Source: Hominimerdicola alba
GTDB taxonomy: Bacteria; Bacillota; Clostridia; Oscillospirales; Ruminococcaceae
Assembly: GCF_900109655.1 (NCBI RefSeq)
Contig: NZ_FOAT01000002.1
Span: forward strand, 214,657 to 278,656
Reading direction: 5' to 3'
DNA: 64,000 nt
Below, in pieces: positions 47,441 through 55,969 of this stretch (positions are counted from its first letter, which is position 1; every line of letters starts with the position of its first letter). Made by a program: the position numbers and the translations under genes. The notes below the pieces were generated by a model that had not been told where the DNA came from, did no database searches, and saw only the letters and a program-made list of their open reading frames with translations.

Positions 47441-48420
47441 TGTTCATAATTTAAATTGTGGATAATGTCAATAAAAGCATCGTGTGAATCGTTTAATTAG
47501 CAACAATGCTTAAAATCTATTGGAAGATACTGGATTTAGGCAAAATTCCCTTAATAATTAGGAAGAAATCTGTATAAATTAAGCTCTTTTGCGCAATAGT
47601 TTAGAACGGAATTGTACAATTTTTATACACAAAATTTGGTGGGCGATGAGTGCAGACCGGTTAATTAAGTTGAGTTTGAAATTGTGAAATGTCGTTCATA
47701 ATTTGAATTGTATAATCTGCTATCAAAAACGTTATTCTAACAGATGAATTAGCAATAATGCTTAAAATCTAATGGAAAATACTGGATTTAGGTAAAATTT
47801 CCTTAATAGTTAGGAACGAATCTGTATAAATTAAGCCCTTTCGCGTAATAATTAAGAAGAAGGCTATACAATAATTGTACATAATTACAGAGCGACTCTG
47901 AAGAGTGCAAATTTGCATTTTAAGATTTATTAAATCATTTAACGTTATTTGTACAATGTAACAATAAAAACGTTTTCTAAACACGCGATTTAGCAACTAT
48001 GCTTAAAATCTATTGGAAATATATGGCATTAAGTTGCATTTTCTTAATAATTGCAAAAAATTAAGTACAAATTCTGCGGGCACTGACATGGACTGTTGAT
48101 ATTGAAGACATTTTTTGTATATAAATTGATGCGCGGGCTATTTCGCAAATTCGATGAGCGAAAATTTTCGTGTGATCTTTTCGGTTAGCGTGATTCAAAT
48201 ATTGCGATTTCGGGTGGATCAGACTGTGAAGTGGGCGGTATTAAATTTTTTAAACCATTTAACTCACGTTGTACAATACCACAAGAAAAACGTTTTATAA
48301 AGAGGCGAATTAGCAACAACGCTTAAAATCTACTGGATAATATTTCCATATGGTAAAGATTCATTAATAACTGGGCGAAAAATTGTATAAATAAAAGCTG
48401 CCCGGTAACAATAATCAGAG
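47440..48420 (+). repeat. Array of four degenerate ~240-bp direct repeats
   Basis: Each unit has TTGTACAAT-like sequence, ~15 bp later AAAAACGTT, then TTAGCAACAATGCTTAAAAT, CTATTGGAA and CTTAATAATT ... TGTATAAATTAAG. The conserved block begins at ~47499, 47748, 47989 and 48309 (spacings 249, 241, 320). Units 1-2 and units 3-4 are most alike. No ORF, no CRISPR-like periodicity. A/T-rich. Perfect DnaA-box-like 9-mers occur at ~47456 (TGTGGATAA) and ~47624 (TTATACACA). Confidence 0.75.
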
Positions 48421-48514
48421 CAGCTAAATATTGTTTTTATATAATCATATTCAGGCAAAAATTGCGAGGGCTGTTTGTGCGAATTTTCGTTAATGATTTT
48501 CGGGAGGTCATATC

Positions 48515-48973
48515 ATGCAGGATTTTACAGATAAAACGGGCATCACAAAGGAGCGTTACAAGGAGATGTGTGCCGCCGCAGAGCGTGGCAGCAAGTGGTA
48601 CAAAAATGTGCCGAAAGCCTTTATTACAGGGGGCTTGATATGCGTCGCGGGGCAGTTGCTGTCGGCGGGATACGGTGCTTGGGGTCTGGGCGAAAAGGCG
48701 AGTGCGACGGCGGTGTCCATCACGCTGATATTTATTTCGGCTTTGCTGACTGGTCTGGGGCATTACGAAAAGATCGCAAAACACGCGGGTGCGGGCACTC
48801 TTGTGCCGATAACCGGGTTTGCGAACTCGGTATGCGCACCTGCTCTGGAGTTTCGCACTGAGGGTTATATCACGGGTGTAGGGGCGAAAATATTCATTAT
48901 TTGCGGACCTGTGATACTTTACGGGACTTTGGCTAGTATTGCTTATGGGGTGATTTATTATCTTTCCAAGTGA
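48515..48973 (+). CDS. spoVAC: Stage V sporulation protein AC, solitary
   Basis: 152 residues, four to five membrane helices. Typical SpoVAC: N-terminal Y-K-N-V-P-K-A-F-I-T-G-G-L-I-C and C-terminal G-A-K-I-F-I-I-C-G-P-V-I-L-Y-G. In spores SpoVAC is a mechanosensitive channel of the dipicolinic-acid transporter, normally encoded with spoVAD and spoVAE. Neither follows here: after the stop there are only inverted repeats. GGGAGG ribosome site. Alternative role as a lone osmo-channel is possible. Confidence 0.85.
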   Translation: MQDFTDKTGITKERYKEMCAAAERGSKWYKNVPKAFITGGLICVAGQLLSAGYGAWGLGEKASATAVSITLIFISALLTGLGHYEKIAKHAGAGTLVPITGFANSVCAPALEFRTEGYITGVGAKIFIICGPVILYGTLASIAYGVIYYLSK

Positions 48974-49187
48974 GTGGGTGCTGATGGTGATCGGGATGGT
49001 GGGATAGTCGGATATTTGCTGAACTTGTATTCGCTTTGATCTCAAACAAATGTTCCGCGTGGAACATTTGAGCTCAGCAATATCCGCACTGCGATGGACG
49101 ATTCGCCCCTCGTTTCTTGAGTTTGTGTGGTGACGTTTGTCGCCCCTGATGAGGCGAGTCATCGGATTCGCTATCGCTGTCCGATGA
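48974..49187. other. Intergenic with large inverted repeat and parS-like site
   Basis: GGATATTTGCTGA (~49009-49021) pairs, with one bulge, with TCAGCAATATCC (~49075-49087). Inside lies CAAATGTTCC (49047-49056) GCGT GGAACATTTG (49061-49070). The central TGTTCCGCGTGGAACA (49051-49066) differs at one base from the parS-type palindrome TGTTCCACGTGGAACA. It may simply be a terminator cruciform for spoVAC. Confidence 0.5.
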
Positions 49188-49189
49188 CG

Positions 49190-49350
49190 GCGCGGCAATA
49201 ACTTACGGACGTAAAAAGAGCGTGGACAGTTGTTTTGTCCACGCTCGTATTTTTGTAGCGGTGACTGCGTCGACCGCGTGCCGCGCCATATTGGGGCGGA
49301 AGTTTGCTTTGCTATTTATTACTTTGTTGCCGCGTTGCTTTTGCGCCTTG
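49190..49350. repeat. Dispersed nested palindrome, family B, copy 2
   Basis: GCGCGGCAATAA (49190-49201), hairpin GAGCGTGGAC (49218-49227) / GTCCACGCTC (49237-49246), then GTGCCGCGCC and the ~60-bp right flank shared with copy 1. Again between convergent genes (spoVAC and the radC-like gene). The open frame 49230-49415 over it is not a gene. Confidence 0.72.
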
Positions 49351-49490
49351 ACCGAGAGGCTCTGCCTCTAACAGTCAGCTTTGCTGACTGTGCAAACCTC
49401 CCGCAAGCCTGCTAGCTCGAGGCATATGCCGACGCATTCGTATAAACCGCGCGGATTGACTCATTGGCAGTTTCCACGCAGATGCTAGGC

Positions 49491-50171
49491 TCACTCAAAC
49501 GCTCTGAACCCGCCCATTGACCGCATAGAGATCATACCATCTGCACCAACTATAACATGGTCAAGAAGATAAACCTCATCTTCCAGCAGATTGCGTATCT
49601 TTCGGGTGAGCAGGATATCTTCCTCGGTGAGATCAGCAGAGCCGTCAGGGCAGTTATGGGCTAGCAGAAGCATTTCTGCGCTGTTTTGGTGCAGGAATTT
49701 TTTTAGATCTTCGATATCAAAGGCGATCTGATTGGTGATACCAACGGAGAGGACTGTGCAAGCGGTGAGTTTTCCCGATTTATTGATACTGAAAGCACAG
49801 AGTCTTTCTGTGGTGTCGCCTTTGAAGAAATTTGTGAGGTACCTGCTGAGAGATTCAAAATCGTCTGCCTGAACGGTGATAAGGCTCTCTTTTTCGGCGC
49901 GGCGGAAGACCTGTCCCAGAAATACAAGATGTTCGGCGCATTTTATGCCCACGCCTTTTACTTGACAAAGAGAATCTATATCGGCGGAGAGGACGGTGTG
50001 CAGATTGCCGAATTTATTAAGCAGATCATGTGCGGTCTCACGGGTATCGGCGCGGGGAATGACATTGAACAGAAGCATTTCCAGAACTTCCTGCTCGGTG
50101 AAATTGCTGAGGTCGGTATTATTTCTGAATCGTTGCCGCATACGTTCGCGGTGCCCTGAGTTTTCAACCAT
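49491..50171 (-). CDS. radC: RadC-like JAB-domain protein with altered metal motif
   Basis: 226 residues. Helix-hairpin-helix N-terminal half (F-T-E-Q-E-V-L-E-M-L-L-F; V-K-G-V-G-I-K-C-A) and a JAB/MPN C-terminal half. The canonical H-N-H-P-S-G is A-H-N-C-P-D-G here: second metal-binding His replaced by Cys, and S-x-x-D kept only as T-E-E-D. Function of RadC proteins is uncertain; metal binding may be lost or altered here. Confidence 0.8.
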   Translation of the reverse strand: MVENSGHRERMRQRFRNNTDLSNFTEQEVLEMLLFNVIPRADTRETAHDLLNKFGNLHTVLSADIDSLCQVKGVGIKCAEHLVFLGQVFRRAEKESLITVQADDFESLSRYLTNFFKGDTTERLCAFSINKSGKLTACTVLSVGITNQIAFDIEDLKKFLHQNSAEMLLLAHNCPDGSADLTEEDILLTRKIRNLLEDEVYLLDHVIVGADGMISMRSMGGFRAFE

Positions 50172-50216
50172 AGCGATTCTCCTTTGTTGATAATCTGGGT
50201 TCGTTTCGGTGTAGCA

Positions 50217-50723
50217 TTATGATCGCTGTTCATATCCGATATCGTTAAGTATCATATTAACGATATCTTCGGCGGACATATCCTCTGTTATGGTCTTTTC
50301 GGGTAGATATGGCAGATAGTCCTTATCGTTCCACCATTCCCGCATTTCTTTCTCGCCGAAATCTCCGCACTTATCGCGGGTGGCGTGTCGGCGGAGAGTT
50401 TCCTCAAATGGGATATCAAAATAGTAGGCGTACACCTCATCTTTGTAGAGTTCTTTTGCCCGTTTGAAAAGCGGGCTGTACCAATCAGATTTTGTTATTC
50501 CCTCGATGATGGTGGTTTCAAAATGCCCGTGACCGTATTCCAATAGGGATGTCATCAGGGGAATGGCAGGACTGTCATCGCCGTCGCGGGCGTAGAGCAA
50601 CTCACGGCGGACGTAGTCCTGTGGTATCAGCATGGTATTTCTGCCGATGATATGCTGTAGCTTTTGGGCAACTGTGGTCTTTCCGCTGCCTGAATTTCCT
50701 CTTAGGATTATGAGCTTGGGCAT
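50217..50723 (-). CDS. P-loop kinase-like protein (AAA_33 type)
   Basis: 168 residues. Walker A G-N-S-G-S-G-K-T-T (~9-17), then R-R-E-L-L-Y-A and a lid region with R-x-x-x-R (R-R-H-A-T-R-D-K). Looks like small-molecule or zeta-toxin-type kinases; no antitoxin partner, so a housekeeping kinase is preferred. 45 bp after the radC-like gene start, same strand. Confidence 0.75.
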   Translation of the reverse strand: MPKLIILRGNSGSGKTTVAQKLQHIIGRNTMLIPQDYVRRELLYARDGDDSPAIPLMTSLLEYGHGHFETTIIEGITKSDWYSPLFKRAKELYKDEVYAYYFDIPFEETLRRHATRDKCGDFGEKEMREWWNDKDYLPYLPEKTITEDMSAEDIVNMILNDIGYEQRS

Positions 50724-50735
50724 GATATTTCTCCT

Positions 50736-50771
50736 TTAAAAACAGCGGCATTTCTTTAAAGGAAATGCCGC
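50736..50771 (-). terminator. Terminator of the C-S lyase gene
   Basis: GCGGCATTTC (50745-50754) pairs with GAAATGCCGC (50762-50771); minus tail TGTTTTTA. Confidence 0.8.
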
Positions 50772-50796
50772 GTTTGATATTATGTTGATGTATGTA

Positions 50797-51996
50797 TCAG
50801 TCTACAGTTTCAAGACCCTCAGCCTTGAATGCCTGTCTGAGGTCGTTGATGAGGTCGTTCTTGTCCTCGATACCGATAGCCACGCGGTAGAATCCGCCGT
50901 GGAACTCCTCGGGGTAGAGGTACATTCTCTCGTCGTCCTCGCCGAGGAATACTATCAGGCTACCTGTGTTGCCCAGGGATACAGCTGATGTGAACACATT
51001 CAGGTGAGTAACAACTCTGTTGTAGAGGTCGTGCTCGCCCTTGAGACCGAAGCTGAGTACACCGCCGAAGCCGTTCTTCATTTGCTTTACTGCCAGCTCG
51101 TGGTTCTTGAAGCTCTTCAGACCGGGATAAGCTACGAAGCTTACGCAGGGCTGTTTTTCAAGCCATTCTGCTACTGCCAGTGCGTTGTCGTTATGCACCT
51201 GCATACGCAGAGGGAATGTTGCAGCGCCTCTCTGTATAAGCCATGCGTTGAAAGGGCTGATGCAGCCGCCGATGTTGACCTGAGCCTGGTAGCGGATAGC
51301 TTCGCAGGTCTCGTGGTCGGTGATGATAGCACCGCCCATGGAATCGCCGTGACCGTTGATGTACTTTGTAAGGCTCTCAACTACGAAGTCAACGCCGTAT
51401 TCCAGAGGTCTTGTATTGTAAGGCGAAGAGAATGTATTATCCACGGATACCTGGATATTGTTCTCATGAGCCAGCTTAACGATAGCTTCGATATCGCAGA
51501 TGCAGCAGGTAGGATTGCCGGGGGTCTCAAAGTGGATAAGCTTGGTATTGGGACGTATAGCAGCCTTTATCTTTTCGATATCGGTACAGTCAACTATGCT
51601 TGTTTCGATGCCCCACTTTTCGCACCAGAGTTCGTTGAAGATACGGTATGTAGCGATATATGTAACGGTGGAGAATATTACGTGGTCGCCCTTTTTGAGC
51701 TTGGTGAAGAACAGAGCGGAAAGTGCCGCAACACCGCTTGCGAGAACTACGCAGTCCTCACCGCCGTGGAGATTTGCGACTTTCTTTTCCAGCATACCCT
51801 GATTGACGCCGCCGTTTCTGGTATATATATTAGCTTCTGATGCAGACCAGTTCATAGTAGAAGGGTCATAGGGCAGCAGGAAGCTGTTTGCCATATAGAT
51901 AGAGGGCTCGATAGCGCCGCTTGCGGGGTCTGGCTCAGCGCCGACATGGATAGCGCGGGTGGTAAAACTCATTTCTTCAAGATTCTTGTCACTCAT
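50797..51996 (-). CDS. Cys/Met-metabolism PLP enzyme (cystathionine synthase/lyase family)
   Basis: 399 residues. PLP lysine in S-L-T-K-Y-I-N-G-H-G-D (~212), N-terminal Y-T-R-N-G-G-V-N-Q (~58) and C-terminal substrate-binding S-L-G-N-T-G-S-L-I. Members make or break C-S bonds (cystathionine gamma-synthase, gamma-lyase, methionine gamma-lyase); the exact reaction cannot be fixed from motifs. A LysR regulator gene lies 98 bp upstream in the same direction and likely controls it. Ribosome site GAAAGGAAG. Confidence 0.85.
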   Translation of the reverse strand: MSDKNLEEMSFTTRAIHVGAEPDPASGAIEPSIYMANSFLLPYDPSTMNWSASEANIYTRNGGVNQGMLEKKVANLHGGEDCVVLASGVAALSALFFTKLKKGDHVIFSTVTYIATYRIFNELWCEKWGIETSIVDCTDIEKIKAAIRPNTKLIHFETPGNPTCCICDIEAIVKLAHENNIQVSVDNTFSSPYNTRPLEYGVDFVVESLTKYINGHGDSMGGAIITDHETCEAIRYQAQVNIGGCISPFNAWLIQRGAATFPLRMQVHNDNALAVAEWLEKQPCVSFVAYPGLKSFKNHELAVKQMKNGFGGVLSFGLKGEHDLYNRVVTHLNVFTSAVSLGNTGSLIVFLGEDDERMYLYPEEFHGGFYRVAIGIEDKNDLINDLRQAFKAEGLETVD

Positions 51997-52094
51997 TATT
52001 TTACTTCCTTTCAGAATAATGCTTTATCGTAATAAAATACCAAAGTTTATTATATCATATCAGACGACGAAATTTGTAAATTTAATGTGAATTT

Positions 52095-53039
52095 TTACTG
52101 CGGAATATCAGAGCTTTCGTCGAGAAGGATGAAGCCATAGCTGTCGATGACCTTTTTCAGGGTATCCACATAGCGTTTTGCGGCGTTGGAAAGTCCTGTG
52201 CGGCTGTTCTCTATCCAGCCCAACAGCATATCTTCATCGGTAACGAGAGGTACGGCTGTGATGGTGCCGCTGTTGATATCACTTCCCAGCACGCCGCTTG
52301 ATATGGTATAGCCGTTGAGTCCGCCTAAGAGATTGAACAGCGTTGCGCGGTCGCTTACGTGTATCTGCTTTTTGAATGTGCGGGTACTGCATATCTCTTC
52401 GGAGAAATAGAAGGAATTCAGCTGACCCTGCTCGAAGCATACAAATGGGTAGTCTTCAAGCTGTTCGTAGGTGACCTGCTTTTCCTTGGCAAGGGGATGT
52501 GCCTTGCTTATGAACACATGGGGGTCGGCACGGAATAGGGGGTGGAAGACCAGATTGTTCTCTTTCAGCAGTTTGAGTATGACTTTGCGGTTGAAATCAT
52601 TTATAAACAGTATTCCGACTTCACTGTTGAGGTCGCGGACATCGTCGATTATCTCGCCTGTGCGGGTCTCGCGGAGGGTATATTCATAGGATTCGTGATC
52701 CAGTTCGGAGAGCATTATCACGAAAGCTTCAACGGCAAAGGCGTAGTGCTGGGTGGATATGGAGCATATCCTTTTTATCTTTTTGCCCCCTGAATAGTGG
52801 GCTTCAAGAAGCTCAGCCTGCTCGACTACCTGTCTTGCATAGCTGAGGAACTCGGTGCCCTCGGAGGAGAGGGTCATGCCGCGGGGGGTGCGGCGGAATA
52901 TCTCGATGCCAAGCTCTTTTTCAAGCTCCTTCACAGCATTTGAAAGGCTGGGCTGTGAGATATACAGCTGTTTTGCGGCTTCGCTGAGAGAGCCGCAGCT
53001 CACGATGGTTATTACATATTTCAGCTGCTGTAAGGTCAT
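52095..53039 (-). CDS. LysR-family transcriptional regulator
   Basis: 314 residues. N-terminal wHTH (L-S-E-A-A-K-Q-L-Y-I-S-Q-P-S-L-S-N-A-V) and a periplasmic-binding-like effector domain. Neighbourhood suggests control of sulfur amino acid metabolism (O-acetylserine or homocysteine-like effectors in relatives). Starts 17 bp after the YfhO stop; GGAGG upstream. Confidence 0.88.
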   Translation of the reverse strand: MTLQQLKYVITIVSCGSLSEAAKQLYISQPSLSNAVKELEKELGIEIFRRTPRGMTLSSEGTEFLSYARQVVEQAELLEAHYSGGKKIKRICSISTQHYAFAVEAFVIMLSELDHESYEYTLRETRTGEIIDDVRDLNSEVGILFINDFNRKVILKLLKENNLVFHPLFRADPHVFISKAHPLAKEKQVTYEQLEDYPFVCFEQGQLNSFYFSEEICSTRTFKKQIHVSDRATLFNLLGGLNGYTISSGVLGSDINSGTITAVPLVTDEDMLLGWIENSRTGLSNAAKRYVDTLKKVIDSYGFILLDESSDIPQ

Positions 53040-53055
53040 TGCCTTTACGCCTCCT

Positions 53056-55716
53056 TTAATTATCCTCTGCGGTGAGGTGAACTAACACGGGTACTATATA
53101 TACTGCCATAAATACAGCCAGACTTGCTGCCATGACAGTCCACATCAGCGCCTTTGAAGCCTTTTCGGGAACTTTCAGCTTTTTGCTGATAACGAAGTGC
53201 CAAAGTATGCAGAGGGCTGCGCCTGCTATGCTCATTATCAGTCCCGCGATGAAGCCCTTTGGCATAGCGGTGACGGTGATATCGTTCTCGCCGTCGGTGA
53301 GCTCAACTGCGGTGAGGTCGCCAAGCACTCTTATACATGGGGTGGACTTTCCGTTGATGCGTACTCTGAGTCCGTCGGTGTAAGGTACATTTATCAGGCA
53401 GTACTGTCCTGCATTGGCGTTTATGCTGCCTGTGAGCTTTCCGCCCTTGCGGGTGAAGCCCACTGTCTTTGCGGCTTCGGCGGCGGAATAAAGTTTATCG
53501 GTATCTATGGCAGTCACACCAAGGGAACGCAGGTCGGTATCCTTTTTGACTTTCGCTGTGATGGTTACAGTCTCATTTTCAAATTCGCCGAGTTTCAGCA
53601 AGCCGTTGAATTCGCCGCTGGGATAGCCTGTCTTTATCATGCTGCCGTTCACCATGATATCGAAACTGCCGTCGATTTCACTGCCGAGGGCTACCTTGGG
53701 ACGGTCGAAAGCATCGAAGTAGATGGACTGTCTGCCGCTTATATCGAGAGTGAGCTCGCGGGTTTCGCCACATGCTACGGTATAGCCACTGCCGTTTTCT
53801 GTGCCATCAAAGGAATAGGTTTTTACTGCGTTATCGGTAAGTACGTTATCGCAGATGAACTGCTGTATCTCGCTGCGGGACATATCAGGGAGTTCGCCCT
53901 CAATAGCGGAGATATCGCCAAGGATAATACCCGAGGGGAGGAACGCGCTGTTTTCGGTTATGGAGTATTCCTCATTGGAATAAACCGCATTTTCGGCTTC
54001 TCCGCGTACTATCTTATACTTTATGCTCATGAGCATATCGGTGAGCTCGGTGCCGCCGTAACTGCCTACGTCCATCCAGTTTGAAGACACGCCCATACGC
54101 TTCATCATGAACATATAATCCTGACTGTTCAGGGAAGTATAGTGACTTATTGAACCGTAGCCGAGGGTGCCCACCAAGTTGACGTAAAACAGCTTTCCGT
54201 CGGTCTTTACGCGGAACAGTTCATCGTCATCTATCCTGTCAGCGAGGTCATAGACCTTGTTCTGATTTTCAGCACGCTCGGGGTCGTTCAGCACGGGGTT
54301 GGTGAGGTATATCCTTGTGTTTGCGAATGATTCGCAGAGGATAAGTGCGGTACAGATTATGGAAAGTGTTCTGGTGCTGAGGAGACCCCTGCGGTACAAC
54401 AGGAGCATCAGGACGGACATTGCTGACATCAGCAGGAACATTGCAACGCATATCTGAAGTGAGTTTCTGTCACCCCAGAGTGAACGTGTATATTTGCCTG
54501 CGGTCTCGCGGTTTTTCTCGATAAAATCGGTGATGAGGTCAATGAACAGGTATGTGGCCACCAGCGCGGGTATTATCACTGCGATATGGTCAGTGAGTTT
54601 GTTCTCGCGTGGGATGGTATCGCGTTCTTCAAGGTACATGGCAGTGCAGACAGTCAGCATGAATACGGTGATGAAGCCGAATCGTGAGGGGAATGACATA
54701 TAACTGCCTGTGTGCCACATGAGGTTTATGGGCTCAACGATTATCGGGATAAGGGTGAGAATTGAGAGTGTGAGATAATTGTTTAGCTTGCGGCTGCGTG
54801 ACTTGCCGTCGCAGGAGAAGAAAAATACTGCTGTCAGCACGAATGCCGAGCACAGAATGGTTGGCAGTACGGTCTCGTAGGTGGTGAGAAATCCGCAGTT
54901 TTTCACCGAACTGAAAAACTCTTCCTTAACTCTGCCGCTTTGGGTATACTGTAAAAGGCTGGGCAGCCATACAACGGCTGTCAGCAGGGCTGCCATTACG
55001 GAGCCAACTGCAAATCTAACAGCGGTCTCTCCGCCAGAACTTTCGCGGCGGATATTGCAGAGGGCAATGCCAATAAACAGCATGATGAATATTACTACCA
55101 TATATCCGATATAGTAGTTTACCACCATCATGGCGGCGAGGACAAGGGTATAGGGCAGGACGCGCTTTTTTTCGCAGAGCATCTCCAGAGTCAGCAGCAT
55201 CAGCGGGAAAAGGTACATCATATCCAGCCATATAACGTTCTGATAGTAAAGCAGACCGTAGCCGCAGAGACCGTAAAGCGTACCAAGAGCGGCTATCCAC
55301 ACGGGGTAGAGCTTTTTGCGGGTCTTATAAAGGTAGAGCGAAGCAGTGCCGCCGCAGACCATCAGTTTCAGCATGACGAGGATATTTGCAAAGTACAGCA
55401 TATCCGTCTTTTTTATGAAGACCACAAGGAACGAGAAAGGGCTTGCAAGAAAGAAGAATATAACCGCCCACATATTCATGCCCGAGGCATTATTGAAGTT
55501 CAGGAATACTCCGTCCTTGCCCGCAAGCATATCTTTGAAATCAATAAGCAGCGGGACTACCTGCTGTATCATATCGCCCCATGCTACCGTTCCCTTGCCG
55601 AAAGGAAATGCGCCGTCCAGTTTATAGGCGTATAATATGACCGCCATGATAAGCAGCGGTGCCGATAATACCGTCAGCAGCGCCGCAGGAAGTTCTTGCT
55701 TTTTTGTCTTTTCCAT
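53056..55716 (-). CDS. YfhO-family membrane glycosyltransferase (second copy)
   Basis: 886 residues. ~12 helices in 15-480 with W-G-D-M-I-Q-Q-V-V-P-L and early L-N-F-N-N-A-S-G; extracytoplasmic domain ~500-830 and a final helix pair. Longer and diverged from the 809-residue copy at 34086. Predicted to glycosylate wall or lipoteichoic polymers outside the membrane. Confidence 0.85.
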   Translation of the reverse strand: MEKTKKQELPAALLTVLSAPLLIMAVILYAYKLDGAFPFGKGTVAWGDMIQQVVPLLIDFKDMLAGKDGVFLNFNNASGMNMWAVIFFFLASPFSFLVVFIKKTDMLYFANILVMLKLMVCGGTASLYLYKTRKKLYPVWIAALGTLYGLCGYGLLYYQNVIWLDMMYLFPLMLLTLEMLCEKKRVLPYTLVLAAMMVVNYYIGYMVVIFIMLFIGIALCNIRRESSGGETAVRFAVGSVMAALLTAVVWLPSLLQYTQSGRVKEEFFSSVKNCGFLTTYETVLPTILCSAFVLTAVFFFSCDGKSRSRKLNNYLTLSILTLIPIIVEPINLMWHTGSYMSFPSRFGFITVFMLTVCTAMYLEERDTIPRENKLTDHIAVIIPALVATYLFIDLITDFIEKNRETAGKYTRSLWGDRNSLQICVAMFLLMSAMSVLMLLLYRRGLLSTRTLSIICTALILCESFANTRIYLTNPVLNDPERAENQNKVYDLADRIDDDELFRVKTDGKLFYVNLVGTLGYGSISHYTSLNSQDYMFMMKRMGVSSNWMDVGSYGGTELTDMLMSIKYKIVRGEAENAVYSNEEYSITENSAFLPSGIILGDISAIEGELPDMSRSEIQQFICDNVLTDNAVKTYSFDGTENGSGYTVACGETRELTLDISGRQSIYFDAFDRPKVALGSEIDGSFDIMVNGSMIKTGYPSGEFNGLLKLGEFENETVTITAKVKKDTDLRSLGVTAIDTDKLYSAAEAAKTVGFTRKGGKLTGSINANAGQYCLINVPYTDGLRVRINGKSTPCIRVLGDLTAVELTDGENDITVTAMPKGFIAGLIMSIAGAALCILWHFVISKKLKVPEKASKALMWTVMAASLAVFMAVYIVPVLVHLTAEDN

Positions 55717-55969
55717 AGTGACCCCTTATTAGTAATGGATTTGTATTGAAATTTCTGAGCACTTTTTGGCTTTAGCACTTTGCGCAGATACTATATATTA
55801 TAATGCGGATGGTTTGAAAAGTCAACCGCAGTAAGGTGGAATGATGAAATTTCGGTGAAATATACAGCTTTCGGTTGATTTTTGAGAAGATAGGTGCTAT
55901 AATTGAGAAGCGACAATAATATAGTGGCCGCTCTCGGCGGCGGTAATCAATGAAAGGATTTGAAAAAAC

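Noticed and set aside
47440-48420. CRISPR array
   Set aside because: Repeats are ~240 bp apart, degenerate over most of the unit, lack fixed short repeats with unique spacers, and no cas genes are present.
47440-48420. Chromosomal oriC
   Set aside because: Two DnaA-box-like 9-mers and a parS-like site are suggestive, but there is no dnaA/dnaN and box density is low. Kept only as a hypothesis in findings.
48437-49198. 253-codon minus-strand frame across spoVAC
   Set aside because: spoVAC on the other strand has family motifs and a GGGAGG site; the antisense frame is compositionally odd.
49230-49415. 61-codon frame
   Set aside because: Lies on repeat B, which is a hairpin element shared with 38381-38513.
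51004-51840. 278-codon + strand frame
   Set aside because: Shadow of the PLP-dependent C-S lyase gene.
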